64,000 nucleotides of DNA from Kaistia dalseonensis (GTDB taxonomy: Bacteria; Pseudomonadota; Alphaproteobacteria; Rhizobiales; Kaistiaceae): contig NZ_JAUSVO010000003.1 of assembly GCF_030814715.1 (NCBI RefSeq), positions 124,001-188,000 on the forward strand, given 5' to 3'. The position numbers were made by a program, and so were the translations under genes. Numbering within the stretch: position 1 is the stretch's first letter; every line of letters begins with the position of its first letter. This document shows positions 1 through 8,872 of this stretch, piece by piece. The notes beneath the pieces are model-generated. The model had not been told where the DNA came from, did not search any database, and saw nothing but the letters and a program-made list of their open reading frames with translations.

Positions 1-12
1 GAGAGAACGCCC

Positions 13-1377
13 ATGGCCGGAAACCTGACGCTCAAGCAACTCGAGGCCGCGATCGCGGACGGCACGATCGATACTGTGATCGTCGCGTTTCCCGACATGC
101 AGGGTCGCCTCGTCGGCAAGCGCTTTACGGGCGCGTTCTTTCTCGACAGCGCGCTGCACGAGACCCATGCCTGCAATTATCTGCTGACCGTCGACATCGA
201 CATGGAGCCGGTGCCGGGCTACCAGGCCGCGAGCTGGGAGAAGGGCTATGGCGATTTCGTCCTGAAGCCCGATGTGTCGACGCTGCGCCGCATTCCCTGG
301 CTCGAGGGCACTGCCCTGATGCTCGCCGATGTCTGCGACCATCACGGCGAAGACCTGCCGCATGCTCCGCGCTCCATGCTGAAGGCGCAGTTGAAGAAGC
401 TCGCCGATCGCAAGATGTCGGCCTTCTTCGCCTCCGAACTCGAATTCTATGCCTTTGACGAGACCTATGAAGGCGCGGGCGAGAAACGCTGGCGCGACCT
501 CAAGACCATGGGCAACTACATCGAGGACTACCAGATCCTCCAGACGACCAAGAACGAGCCGCTGCTCCGCGCGATCCGCAACGGCTTGATGGGCGCCGGC
601 ATTCCGGTCGAGAATTCCAAGGGCGAATGGGGCCCCGGCCAGGAAGAGGTCAATGTCCGCTATGCGGAAGCCCTCGAAATGGCCGACCAGCACACCATCC
701 TGAAGAATGGCTGCAAGGAGATCGCCCATCTCCAGAACCGCGCCGTCACCTTCATGGCGAAGTGGCGCTACGATCTCGCCGGCTCGTCATCGCATATCCA
801 CTCCTCGCTCTGGGACGCTGGCGCCAAGACGCCGCTCTTCTCCGACCCGAAGGACCCGCTCGGCATGTCGGCGACGATGAAATCGTGGCTCGCCGGCCAT
901 CTCACCTACGCGAAGGACATGACCTATTTCCTCGCGCCCTATATCAACTCCTACAAGCGCTTCCAGGTCGGCACCTTCGCGCCGACCAAGGCTGTCTGGT
1001 CCGTCGACAACCGCACCACCGGCTTCCGCGTCGTCGGCGAAGGCAAGTCGATCCGCACCGAATGCCGCATTGGCGGCGCCGATCTGAACCCCTATCTCGC
1101 CTTCTCGGCGCTGCTCGCCGCTGGCCTCGCCGGGATCGACCAGAAGCTGGAGCTGGAGCCGGCCTTCGCGGGCGACGCCTATTATGGCAAGCGGCTGCGC
1201 GAAGTGCCGAAGACGCTGCGCGACGCCACCACCGCGCTCGACAAGTCGAAAGTCCTGCGCGCAGGACTCGGCGATGCCGTCGTCGAGCATTATCTGCATA
1301 CGGCGCGCTGGGAGCAGTTCGAATATGACCGCCGGGTCACGGACTGGGAGTTGCAGCGCGGCTTCGAACGGTATTGA
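13..1377 (+). CDS. Glutamine synthetase-like gamma-glutamyl-amine ligase
   Basis: 454 aa, the size of the bacterial GS type III/PuuA group that joins glutamate to an amine using ATP. The N-terminal beta-grasp part covers about residues 1-105 and the catalytic fold follows. Family signatures seen: SELEFY (141-146, metal-binding Glu), EWGPGQEEVN (205-214), GSSSHIHSSLWD (257-268, His loop for ATP/metal), an Asn-Arg-Thr segment near 333-335, and RIGGADLNPYLA (352-363). It is followed 64 bp later by an aldehyde dehydrogenase and then an iron alcohol dehydrogenase. That company points to catabolism of an amine or amino alcohol through a gamma-glutamyl intermediate rather than nitrogen assimilation. 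The substrate cannot be read from sequence. The start is ATG at 13; the upstream region lies outside the window. Confidence 0.85.
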   Translation: MAGNLTLKQLEAAIADGTIDTVIVAFPDMQGRLVGKRFTGAFFLDSALHETHACNYLLTVDIDMEPVPGYQAASWEKGYGDFVLKPDVSTLRRIPWLEGTALMLADVCDHHGEDLPHAPRSMLKAQLKKLADRKMSAFFASELEFYAFDETYEGAGEKRWRDLKTMGNYIEDYQILQTTKNEPLLRAIRNGLMGAGIPVENSKGEWGPGQEEVNVRYAEALEMADQHTILKNGCKEIAHLQNRAVTFMAKWRYDLAGSSSHIHSSLWDAGAKTPLFSDPKDPLGMSATMKSWLAGHLTYAKDMTYFLAPYINSYKRFQVGTFAPTKAVWSVDNRTTGFRVVGEGKSIRTECRIGGADLNPYLAFSALLAAGLAGIDQKLELEPAFAGDAYYGKRLREVPKTLRDATTALDKSKVLRAGLGDAVVEHYLHTARWEQFEYDRRVTDWELQRGFERY

Positions 1378-1441
1378 TACCGCCATCGGCGGAGCCGGCA
1401 CCACGCCGGCCCGCATCATTGAACGCTGCGAGATCTGATCC

Positions 1442-2845
1442 ATGAATGCGCCCGTCCTGAAGATCGTCACGCCGGTCGACGGCTCGCTCTATGCAGAGCG
1501 CCCGCTGGCGACCGAAGCCGAAGTGCTCGCCGCCCTGGAACGCGCCAAGGCCGCCCAACGCGCCTGGCGCTCGTCGACCATGGCCGAGCGGCAGACAATC
1601 GCCACCGCCTTTGTCGACGCCATGGTCGCCGAGAAGGACAAGGTTGCGGAACTGCTCGCCTGGCAGATGGGGCGGCCGATCCGCTACGGCCATGGCGAGA
1701 TGCGCGGCTTCGAGGAGCGCGCCCGCTACATGATCGAGATTGCGCCGGCGACGCTGGCCGATATCGATGTCGGCCCGAAGGAAGGCTTCAAGCGCTATAT
1801 CCGCCGCGAGCCCCTCGGCGTCTGCCTGAACCTGCCGGCCTGGAACTTCCCCTATATGACGGCGCTGAATGCCGTGCTGCCGGCGATCCTCGCCGGCAAT
1901 ACCGTGGTTATGAAGCATTCGAGCCAGACGGCGCTCGTCGCGGAGCATTTCGCCTCGGCCTTCGCCAAGGCGGGCCTCTGGCAGGATGTGTTCCAGTTCG
2001 TGAACATGTCGCATGAAGTGACCGACAAGGTCATTCGCTCGGGCCTCGTCGACCAGGTCGGCTTCACCGGCTCGACCTCCGGCGGCCGCCACATCATGGC
2101 CTCGGTCGCCGGCGCGACGAACTTCCCCGCGACCTGCCTCGAGCTTGGTGGCAAGGACCCGGCCTATGTGCGCCCCGATGTGAACCTGCCCTTCGCGATC
2201 GAGAACATCGTCGATGGCGGTTTCTTCAATTCCGGGCAGTCCTGCTGCGCCATGGAGCGCGTCTATGTCCACGAAGCCGTCTATGACGCCTTCGTCGAGG
2301 GCGTCGTCGCGACCGTCAACGCCTACAAGCTCGGCAGCCCGACGGATCAGGCGACGACGCTGGGTCCGGTCGTGCGCGCCTCCGCCGCCGATTTCATCCG
2401 TGCCCAGGTCGACGAAGCTCTTCGGGCTGGCGCGAAGGGCCTAATCGATCCGAAGAACTTCCCCGAGGCGAAGGTCGGCACCGCCTATCTTGCGCCGCAG
2501 GTTCTGGTCGATGTTGATCATTCCATGCGCTTCATGACGGAAGAGACCTTCGGACCGGCCTTCGGCATCATGAAGGTGAAGTCGGACGAGGAGGCGATCC
2601 GCCTCATGAACGATTCCGATTTCGGCCTGACCGCCGCGATCTGGACCGAGGATGTCGAGGCCGCCGAGGCGATCGGCGACAAGATCGAGACCGGCACCAT
2701 CTACATGAACCGCTGCGACTTCCTCGATCCCGCCCTCCCCTGGGTCGGCGTCAAGCAGACCGGCCGCGGCGCCACGCTCTCGCGCGTCGGCTATGAACAC
2801 CTGACCCGACCGAAGAGCTTCCACCTCAGAACCAAGACCTCCTGA
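1442..2845 (+). CDS. NAD(P)-dependent aldehyde dehydrogenase
   Basis: 467 aa, full-length ALDH superfamily. The Rossmann part includes LPAWNFPY (131-138). The general base is Glu234 in LELGGKDP, and the catalytic Cys is 268 in GQSCCA. It oxidises an aldehyde to the acid in the cytoplasm. It sits between the GS-like ligase and an iron-containing alcohol dehydrogenase with gaps of 64 and 48 bp, so the three are probably co-transcribed. The likely substrate is the aldehyde made by the alcohol dehydrogenase, perhaps still carrying a gamma-glutamyl group (inference). Superfamily assignment is secure; specificity is not. Confidence 0.88.
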   Translation: MNAPVLKIVTPVDGSLYAERPLATEAEVLAALERAKAAQRAWRSSTMAERQTIATAFVDAMVAEKDKVAELLAWQMGRPIRYGHGEMRGFEERARYMIEIAPATLADIDVGPKEGFKRYIRREPLGVCLNLPAWNFPYMTALNAVLPAILAGNTVVMKHSSQTALVAEHFASAFAKAGLWQDVFQFVNMSHEVTDKVIRSGLVDQVGFTGSTSGGRHIMASVAGATNFPATCLELGGKDPAYVRPDVNLPFAIENIVDGGFFNSGQSCCAMERVYVHEAVYDAFVEGVVATVNAYKLGSPTDQATTLGPVVRASAADFIRAQVDEALRAGAKGLIDPKNFPEAKVGTAYLAPQVLVDVDHSMRFMTEETFGPAFGIMKVKSDEEAIRLMNDSDFGLTAAIWTEDVEAAEAIGDKIETGTIYMNRCDFLDPALPWVGVKQTGRGATLSRVGYEHLTRPKSFHLRTKTS

Positions 2846-2893
2846 GCGGCTGCTCCCGACGAACAAACCGACCGAGACCACCAAGGACACGAC

Positions 2894-4069
2894 ATGCTCG
2901 ACCGTTACGCCTCGCTCACCGCGAACTGGTCCTATCCGACCGCCATACGCTTCGGCGCGGGGCGCATCGTGGAACTGCCGGCCGCGCTTGCTGCGGCCGG
3001 TATCAGGAAGCCGCTTTTCGTCACCGATCCTGGCCTCGCCAATCTTCCGATCGTCCGCAAGGCGCTCGCGATCCTCGACGAGGCCAAGATCCGCTACACC
3101 GTGTTCTCGCAGGTCGACGGCAATCCGACGCTGCGCAATCTCGATGACGGGCTGATCTCCTATAAGTCGGGCGAGCATGACGGTGTCATCGCCTTTGGCG
3201 GTGGCTCGGCGATGGATATAGGCAAGACGATCGCCTTCATGGCCGGCCAGACCCGCCCGGTCTGGGATTTCGAGGATCGCGCCGACTGGTGGACGCGTGC
3301 CGATGCGACCGCGATCGCGCCGGTCGTCGCCGTGCCGACGACCGCCGGCACAGGCTCCGAGGTCGGGCGCGCCACGGTCATCACCGACCCGGCCGATCAC
3401 ACCAAGAAGATCATCTTCCATCCGCTGATGCAGCCGAAGATCGTGATCGAGGATCCCGAGCTGACGCTCGATCTGCCGGCCAAGATCACGGCCTGGACGG
3501 GCATGGATGCGCTCTCCCATTCGCTCGAGGCGTGGTCGAGCCCATTCTTCCATCCGCTCTCGGCAGGCATTGCGCTCGAAGGCATGCGGCTGGTCAAGGA
3601 CTGGCTGCCGATAGCCTTCCGGGATGGGCATAATCTCGAGGCGCGCTCCTACATGCTGATCGCCTCTTCGATGGGCGCCGTCGCCTTCCAGAAGGGCCTC
3701 GGCGCGATGCATGCGATGAGCCATCCGAGCTCCAGCCTGCGCGGGACCCATCACGGCCTCACCAACGCTGTCGTGATGCCCTATGTGCTCAAGTTCAACC
3801 TGCCGGTGATCGAGGACAAGCTGGCGGCGCTCGCCCGCTATCTCGACCTGCCCGGCCAGAATGCGACGAGCGTGATCGACTGGGTCCTGGCCCTGCGGAG
3901 CGAGCTCGGCATCCCGCACACGCTGAAGGAGATCGGCGTCGACGAGAGCGTCCTGCCCGAGGCGGCACGGATGGCCGAGCTCGATCCTTCGACCGGCGGC
4001 AATCCCGTGCCGGTGACGGCAAAGGACTACGACGTACTCTTCCGCAATGCGATCAACGGGACGCTCTGA
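2894..4069 (+). CDS. Iron-containing alcohol dehydrogenase
   Basis: 391 aa, group III metal-dependent alcohol dehydrogenase. The nucleotide-binding GGGSAMD is at 102-108. Metal-ligand regions are the MDALSHSLEAW segment near residue 205 and the His-rich GAMHAMSHP and GTHHGLTNAV segments near 270-290, matching the Asp/His/His/His set of the family. It interconverts an alcohol and an aldehyde with NAD(P). It is third in a row after a gamma-glutamyl ligase and an aldehyde dehydrogenase, so it fits a ligase, alcohol oxidation, aldehyde oxidation series on an amino alcohol (inference). A hairpin follows the stop. Confidence 0.88.
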   Translation: MLDRYASLTANWSYPTAIRFGAGRIVELPAALAAAGIRKPLFVTDPGLANLPIVRKALAILDEAKIRYTVFSQVDGNPTLRNLDDGLISYKSGEHDGVIAFGGGSAMDIGKTIAFMAGQTRPVWDFEDRADWWTRADATAIAPVVAVPTTAGTGSEVGRATVITDPADHTKKIIFHPLMQPKIVIEDPELTLDLPAKITAWTGMDALSHSLEAWSSPFFHPLSAGIALEGMRLVKDWLPIAFRDGHNLEARSYMLIASSMGAVAFQKGLGAMHAMSHPSSSLRGTHHGLTNAVVMPYVLKFNLPVIEDKLAALARYLDLPGQNATSVIDWVLALRSELGIPHTLKEIGVDESVLPEAARMAELDPSTGGNPVPVTAKDYDVLFRNAINGTL

Positions 4070-4076
4070 AGCATCG

Positions 4077-4104
4077 GGGGTGCTGCCTTATCCGGCAGCG
4101 CCCT
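4077..4104 (+). terminator. Hairpin after alcohol dehydrogenase gene
   Basis: GGTGCTGCC (4079-4087) pairs with GGCAGCGCC (4094-4102) around a 6-nt loop, with one G-U pair and extra G-C pairs outside. It is followed by ctcttgc rather than a true T run. It lies between the dehydrogenase and the kinase gene, so it could be a weak terminator or processing site. Confidence 0.4.
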
Positions 4105-4161
4105 CTTGCACCGTCAGACGCGAGCGGCCATGAAAGGCGCCGTCGCGTCTGGAGGAAACGG

Positions 4162-5097
4162 ATGAGTGATTCAGTGAAGAGCCCCGACATCGTCTGCCTT
4201 GGCGAACCGCTGTTCGAGCTCAACCAGTCGGAGGACGATGCGCCGTTTCGGCCGGGCCATGGGGGAGACGCTTCGAACTGCGCCATCGCCGCCGCGCGCC
4301 AGGGTGCTTCGGTCGGCATCGTGTCGGCGCTCGGGACCGACAATTTCGGCCAGTCCTTCTTCAATCTCTGGGCTGCCGAAGGCGTCGACGCCAGCGCGGT
4401 GAAGCGCGATCCGGGCGCCCCGACGGGGATTTATTTCGTCACGCACGGCCCGGATGGCCATGTCTTTTCCTACAGGCGCGCCGGATCGGCCGCGAGCCGG
4501 ATGACGCCGGAGGAACTGCCGGCCGCCTATGTTCGTGGCGCGCGCGTGCTCCACACCTCGGGCATCAGCCAGGCGATCAGCTCTCCCGCTGCCGACCTCG
4601 TCTTTGCCGCGATCCACGCCGCGCGCGGCGCTGGCACGCTCGTTTCCTACGATACCAATCTGCGGCTTCGCCTCTGGCCGATTGATCGTGCCCGCGCCGT
4701 CATTCACGCCGCGGCCGGCCTCTCGGACATATTGAAGACCAGCTCCGACGATGCCAAGGAACTCTGCGGCCACACCGATCCCGATCGTATCGCCGATTTC
4801 TATCTCGGCCTCGGGCCGAAGATCGTCATCGTCACCCTGGGCGGTGAAGGCGCGCTTGTCGCGACGCCCACGAACCGCGCCCGCATCGCCGCCATACCGG
4901 TGAAGCCCGTCGATGCGACAGGTGCCGGCGACACGTTCGATGGTGCGTTCCTGTGCGAATATCTGCGCGAGGGAGATCCCTTCGCCGCGGCGCGCTACGC
5001 CAATGCCGCCGCAGGCCTCGCCACCGAAGGCTATGGCGCGGTCGCGCCAATGCCGCGGCGAGCAGCCGTCGAAGCAGCGCTCATCGAGCGGCGGTGA
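4162..5097 (+). CDS. PfkB-family sugar kinase, 2-keto-3-deoxygluconate kinase-like
   Basis: 311 aa ribokinase/PfkB fold. The N-terminal Gly-rich sugar-binding segment (HGGDASNCA) is near residue 35. The substrate-lid segment DTNLRLRLWP near 167 resembles KdgK enzymes. The C-terminal PfkB signature DATGAGDTFDGAF is near 251, with the catalytic Asp in GAGD. It would phosphorylate a ketodeoxy sugar acid such as KDG using ATP. Start ATG is preceded by GGAGG at 4151-4155. It follows the dehydrogenase gene by 92 bp with a hairpin between, so it may belong to a separate unit. No KDPG aldolase or uronate genes are nearby, so the substrate is uncertain. Confidence 0.75.
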   Translation: MSDSVKSPDIVCLGEPLFELNQSEDDAPFRPGHGGDASNCAIAAARQGASVGIVSALGTDNFGQSFFNLWAAEGVDASAVKRDPGAPTGIYFVTHGPDGHVFSYRRAGSAASRMTPEELPAAYVRGARVLHTSGISQAISSPAADLVFAAIHAARGAGTLVSYDTNLRLRLWPIDRARAVIHAAAGLSDILKTSSDDAKELCGHTDPDRIADFYLGLGPKIVIVTLGGEGALVATPTNRARIAAIPVKPVDATGAGDTFDGAFLCEYLREGDPFAAARYANAAAGLATEGYGAVAPMPRRAAVEAALIERR

Positions 5098-5158
5098 AAA
5101 CGTGTCGGCCCGCGACGTGGCGGCCGTGGATGGCGGAGGCGCGGTGAGGCCGCGCCGG

Positions 5159-6325
5159 ATGAAGCGCTGCGTGCTTTATCTCGGCGGCTATGATCCGGTC
5201 ACGCCACAGCGCTTCTTTGCCCGCCTCTGGCGACAGGCGGAGCGATTTCGTGCGACCTGGACCGTGGATTTCTCGGCAACACCCGAGCGGCCCTCGGCGG
5301 ATGGTGCGATCTGGTCGGCCGCCATCACCACGCGCACGGATGATTGGCAGACCGAGACGGATTTCCGCCTGCTGGCCTGGGACGATATCGTCAAAAGCGA
5401 TTTCGCCCGCCCATTGTGGCGCCGCCTGCCGCTCTCCTTCGGCGTGCTGGCCGATTTCATCGTCTCGGGCACCGTCTTCCGCTACTTCATGACGGCGTGG
5501 CGGTTCGGCCTCTATTTCATCTATCCTTATTTCATCGTCGCCCTGTTCATCGCCATCGCCGCCATCGTGGCGAAGCTGCTGCACCATTTCCTGCCCGTGC
5601 CCGGCGCTCTCCCCATCGGCCTCGCAGTTGGTCTCGCCGTCTTTCTCGGCTTGATGCGCTGGCCGGGGGAGCGCTGGTTCACCGGCCATCTACTCGATGC
5701 GCGAACCTTCATGGGCCAGTATTTGCGGGGCGACCGCCCCGACATGGAGGCGCGACTCGAGCGTTTCGCGGCCGAACTCGTCGCCATTCATCGAACGGGT
5801 GGCTTCGACGAGATCGTGCTGCTCGGGCACAGCCAGGGCAGCGTCTTCGCCCTCGAAATCGTCGATCGGGCCCTCAGGCTGGATCCGGAGGCCATGCGAT
5901 CGGGACCACCGACCACGATCGTCTCGGTCGGCTCATGCGTGCTGCAACTGGGGCTGCATCCGGCCGCCGAACCCTTCCGGCAACGCCTGCGCGCGCTCGC
6001 TCAAGAGCCCGCGCTGAGCTGGACGGAGTTCCAGGCCCTCACCGATACGGTGAACTTCTACAAGACCGATCCTGCGCGGCTGATGCGGCTCGGCGAGGGA
6101 ACGACCGGTCGCTTCCCGCTCATCCGCCTGGTGAAGATCCGCGACATGTTGCAGAGCGAGGATTACAGGCGCATCCGCAACTCGCTCTTCCGCGTCCACT
6201 ATCAGTTCGTTATGGGCAATACGCGGCGCTATCCTTATGATTTCTTCATGATCTGCTGCGGCCCCGAACGCCTGTCGGTCTGCTTCCCGACACCGAACTA
6301 TCCCGTCCGGGACGCGCAGATCTGA
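5159..6325 (+). CDS. Membrane-anchored alpha/beta hydrolase, unknown substrate
   Basis: About 388 aa from the ATG at 5159, which has GAGG nine bases upstream; a GTG at 5102 is an alternative. The N-terminus (KRCVLYLGGYDP) starts like a hydrolase strand. Two strongly hydrophobic segments lie near residues 114-144 and 148-165. They are followed by the nucleophile elbow GHSQG near residue 223, so the Ser there is the probable catalytic residue. The fold is thus split by a membrane hairpin. No family name was recognised; a lipase or esterase acting at the inner membrane is plausible. The methyltransferase-like gene follows 60 bp later on the same strand. Confidence 0.6.
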   Translation: MKRCVLYLGGYDPVTPQRFFARLWRQAERFRATWTVDFSATPERPSADGAIWSAAITTRTDDWQTETDFRLLAWDDIVKSDFARPLWRRLPLSFGVLADFIVSGTVFRYFMTAWRFGLYFIYPYFIVALFIAIAAIVAKLLHHFLPVPGALPIGLAVGLAVFLGLMRWPGERWFTGHLLDARTFMGQYLRGDRPDMEARLERFAAELVAIHRTGGFDEIVLLGHSQGSVFALEIVDRALRLDPEAMRSGPPTTIVSVGSCVLQLGLHPAAEPFRQRLRALAQEPALSWTEFQALTDTVNFYKTDPARLMRLGEGTTGRFPLIRLVKIRDMLQSEDYRRIRNSLFRVHYQFVMGNTRRYPYDFFMICCGPERLSVCFPTPNYPVRDAQI

Positions 6326-6385
6326 GCCGATCCGCCAGCCCGGCAAGGGCAGGCGGCCAAGAACAATCCGTGTCGAGGAGACCCC

Positions 6386-6970
6386 ATGACGCCGTCCATC
6401 GCCGAGATCATCTGGATCGCGGGTCTGATCGCCTGGGCCGTGATCCGCTATCCCTATACCCGCCGCTCGCGCCGGCATCGGATCGTCGGATCGGTCGAGC
6501 GCACGCGGCAGCAATCGCTGGTCGCGCTTTCCATGGTCGGTGTCGGCATCGTGCCGGCGCTCTATGCGCTCTTCGGTTTTCCCAAAGGGGCGGACCTGCC
6601 CTTCTCGCCCGTCGTCGCCTGGATCGGGGTGCTGGCGGTGCTCGCCTATCTGTTCTCGTTTTACCGCAGCCATCGCGATCTCGGCCATAACTGGTCGGCG
6701 ACGCTGGAAATCCGCGAGAAGCACGCCCTGGTGACAAGCGGCATCTACCACTATGTCCGCCACCCCATGTATGTCTCGTTCTGGCTGATGGCGGTGGCGC
6801 AGGCGCTGTTGCTGCAGAACTGGTTCGTGGGCCTCGCCGGGCTCGTCGGCATCGGCATCCTCTATTTCCTCCGGGTGAAGAAGGAGGAGAAGCTGATGCA
6901 GGATACGTTCGGCCTAGCCTATCGCGACTACGCAAAGAGAACCGCCCGGCTCATTCCCAAGATCTACTGA
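6386..6970 (+). CDS. Isoprenylcysteine carboxyl methyltransferase-family membrane protein
   Basis: 194 aa with several membrane segments (about residues 5-22, 45-65, 75-92, 130-155). The conserved C-terminal SAM-binding signature of ICMT/PEMT-type proteins is present: YHYVRHPMY near 128-136, then a hydrophobic stretch and an EEKLM plus YRDY element near 170-185. Bacterial members methylate unknown acceptors; the prenylcysteine name comes from homology only. GAGGAG lies just upstream of the ATG. Probably co-transcribed with the hydrolase before it, and followed at once by a strong terminator. Confidence 0.75.
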   Translation: MTPSIAEIIWIAGLIAWAVIRYPYTRRSRRHRIVGSVERTRQQSLVALSMVGVGIVPALYALFGFPKGADLPFSPVVAWIGVLAVLAYLFSFYRSHRDLGHNWSATLEIREKHALVTSGIYHYVRHPMYVSFWLMAVAQALLLQNWFVGLAGLVGIGILYFLRVKKEEKLMQDTFGLAYRDYAKRTARLIPKIY

Positions 6971-6985
6971 GACCCCAAACGACCA

Positions 6986-7010
6986 GAACCCGCCCTTCTG
7001 AGGCGGGTTC
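6986..7010 (+). terminator. Intrinsic terminator-like hairpin
   Basis: A perfect 9-bp stem: GAACCCGCC (6986-6994) and GGCGGGTTC (7002-7010) around a 7-nt loop, followed by cagtttcaca. It lies between the convergent methyltransferase-like gene and the zinc-binding protein gene and could serve both strands. Confidence 0.75.
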
Positions 7011-7044
7011 CAGTTTCACATCGATGGATCGCCGTCCCGGTGCG

Positions 7045-7968
7045 TCAGCTGCCGCTGATCGCCGAGAGCAACTGGCCCTCATTGTTCTCGAACATCTTCA
7101 CATAGGTCGGTGCGGGACCATCGGCGGGCGAAAGCGCATCGGAGAAGAGCTCGCCGCCGACCTTGACGCCGGTCTCGCGCGCAATCTGGTCGAGCAGGCG
7201 CGGATCGGAAATGTTCTCGACGAAGAGCGCCGTGATCTTCTCGTCCTTGATCTGGCGGATGATCTTGGCGATCGCCGCGGCGGAGACATCGCTCTCCGTG
7301 CTGAGCCCTTCCGGTGCAATGAACTTGACGTCATAGGCGGCGCCGAAATAGCCGAACGCGTCATGGCTCGTCACGATGCGCCTGCGGGCCTCGGGCAACT
7401 TGCCGAATTCGGCCGCAAGGCGCTTGTCGATCACGGCGAGCTGGGCTTCGAGCGCCGCGCCGTTCTTCGCATAGTCGGCCGCGTTCGCGGGATCGGCCGT
7501 GGAGAGGCCGGCGACGATGTTCTTTACATAGAGGATGCCGTTCTTCGGATCCTGCCAGGCATGTGGATCGAGCGCCTTGCCGGAAGCGTCATGCGCGAGC
7601 TCGGCCGCCTCGTCGGCATCGCCCGTCCAGACGCGGGGCTTCACGCCCTTGGTGGCGACGACCGTCTCGCCCTTGAAGCCGGAGACGCTGACCAGCCGCT
7701 CGAGCCAGTGCTCGAGACCGAGGCCGTTCTCGACGAGAACAGCCGCACTGCCGAGCGCCTTGGCGTCGGTCGGGCTCGGCTCGAACATATGCGCGTCGCC
7801 ATTGGGACCGACCAGCGTCACGACCTGGACATGGTCGCCGCCGACCTCCTGCGCGAGGTCGCCGAGGACCGAGAAGCTCGCCACGACCTTCAGCTTGTCG
7901 GCGGCGAACGCCGGGCTCGCAAGCCCCGCGGCGAGAACAGCCGCCATGAGAATACGCGATGCAGTCAT
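7045..7968 (-). CDS. znuA: Zinc ABC transporter, periplasmic binding protein
   Basis: 307 aa cluster A-I solute-binding protein with a Sec signal peptide (residues 1-22, ending AFA-A). The expected metal ligands are present: His60, His136, His202 and Asp277. The loop between the first two His ligands lacks the His-rich stretch seen in E. coli ZnuA, so it resembles the AztC/TroA-like branch. It is last in a minus-strand operon (His-rich small protein, ATPase, permease, binding protein), the gene order of aztABC. Zinc rather than manganese is supported by the Zur box upstream of the operon. The symbol is by function; aztC would be equally fitting. Confidence 0.85.
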   Translation of the reverse strand: MTASRILMAAVLAAGLASPAFAADKLKVVASFSVLGDLAQEVGGDHVQVVTLVGPNGDAHMFEPSPTDAKALGSAAVLVENGLGLEHWLERLVSVSGFKGETVVATKGVKPRVWTGDADEAAELAHDASGKALDPHAWQDPKNGILYVKNIVAGLSTADPANAADYAKNGAALEAQLAVIDKRLAAEFGKLPEARRRIVTSHDAFGYFGAAYDVKFIAPEGLSTESDVSAAAIAKIIRQIKDEKITALFVENISDPRLLDQIARETGVKVGGELFSDALSPADGPAPTYVKMFENNEGQLLSAISGS

Positions 7969-7999
7969 GAGTTCATTCCCTTGATGCAGAGTTGGACGA

Positions 8000-8872
8000 T
8001 CAGCCCCTCAAATGCCGCGTGCGCAGCATCTGTCTCAGAAAGCTTCCATGGCGCCCGACCAGGATCGAGCCGGCATGGATGACGCCAGCCGCCAGGATGA
8101 TGGCGGGCGAGGTCGGAACCTGGGTGTGGAACGACACGAGCAGCCCGATGAGCGACGACACCATGCCGATCGCCACCGCCGCCATGATCCGTCCGGCAAC
8201 CGTCTCGCTCCAGAACTGCGCCGAAGCCGCGGGCAGGATGATCAGGCCGACGACCATCAGGGTGCCCAGCGCATTGAAGCCGCCGACGAGGTTGAGCACG
8301 ACCAGCGCGAGGAACAGGAAATGCACGAGGCCGCCAGCGCCGCCGACGCTCTGCAGGAAGCCGGGATCGAAGCATTCCGCGACGAGCAGCCGATAGATCA
8401 GCGCGAGGGTCAGCAGCGTAACCGTCGCGATGCCGGCGATCAGGTAGAGCGCGGGATCATCGAGCGCGAGGACATTGCCGAAGAGCACATGCAGAAGGTC
8501 GATATTCGACCCTTTCAGCGACACGATCAGGACGCCGAGCCCGAGCGAGACCAGATAGAAAGCCGCGAAACTCGCATCCTCGCGCAGCGGCGTGCTGCGG
8601 GCGATCGCGCCGGCTCCCAGCGCCACGGCCAGACCGGCGACCACGCCGCCAAGGGTCATGGCGAAGAGCGAGAAGCCCGACAGGAGAAAGCCGATCGCCG
8701 CCCCCGGCAGGATCGCATGCGCCATGACGTCGCCCATCAGGCTCATGCGACGCAGAACCAGGAACACGCCGATCGGACCGCCCGAAAGCGACAGCGCGAC
8801 ACAGCCGATCAGCGCCCGCCGCATGAAACCGAATTCGACGAACGGGCCGACGAGAAGATCATATGCGGTCAT
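8000..8872 (-). CDS. znuB: Zinc ABC transporter permease
   Basis: About 290 aa from the ATG at 8872, chosen because it overlaps the stop of the ATPase gene (ATGA), a typical translationally coupled start. Hydrophobic throughout with about eight membrane segments, and of the ABC-3 permease family (segments such as RMSLMGDVMAHAILPG). It forms the inner-membrane channel for metal delivered by the binding protein encoded just downstream. In-frame sequence upstream of 8872 overlaps the ATPase gene in another frame and is not part of the protein. Confidence 0.87.
   Translation of the reverse strand: MTAYDLLVGPFVEFGFMRRALIGCVALSLSGGPIGVFLVLRRMSLMGDVMAHAILPGAAIGFLLSGFSLFAMTLGGVVAGLAVALGAGAIARSTPLREDASFAAFYLVSLGLGVLIVSLKGSNIDLLHVLFGNVLALDDPALYLIAGIATVTLLTLALIYRLLVAECFDPGFLQSVGGAGGLVHFLFLALVVLNLVGGFNALGTLMVVGLIILPAASAQFWSETVAGRIMAAVAIGMVSSLIGLLVSFHTQVPTSPAIILAAGVIHAGSILVGRHGSFLRQMLRTRHLRG

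Noticed and set aside
2441-3919. A 492-codon minus-strand frame opposite the ALDH and alcohol dehydrogenase genes
   Set aside because: Shadow of two conserved genes; no domain or ribosome site.
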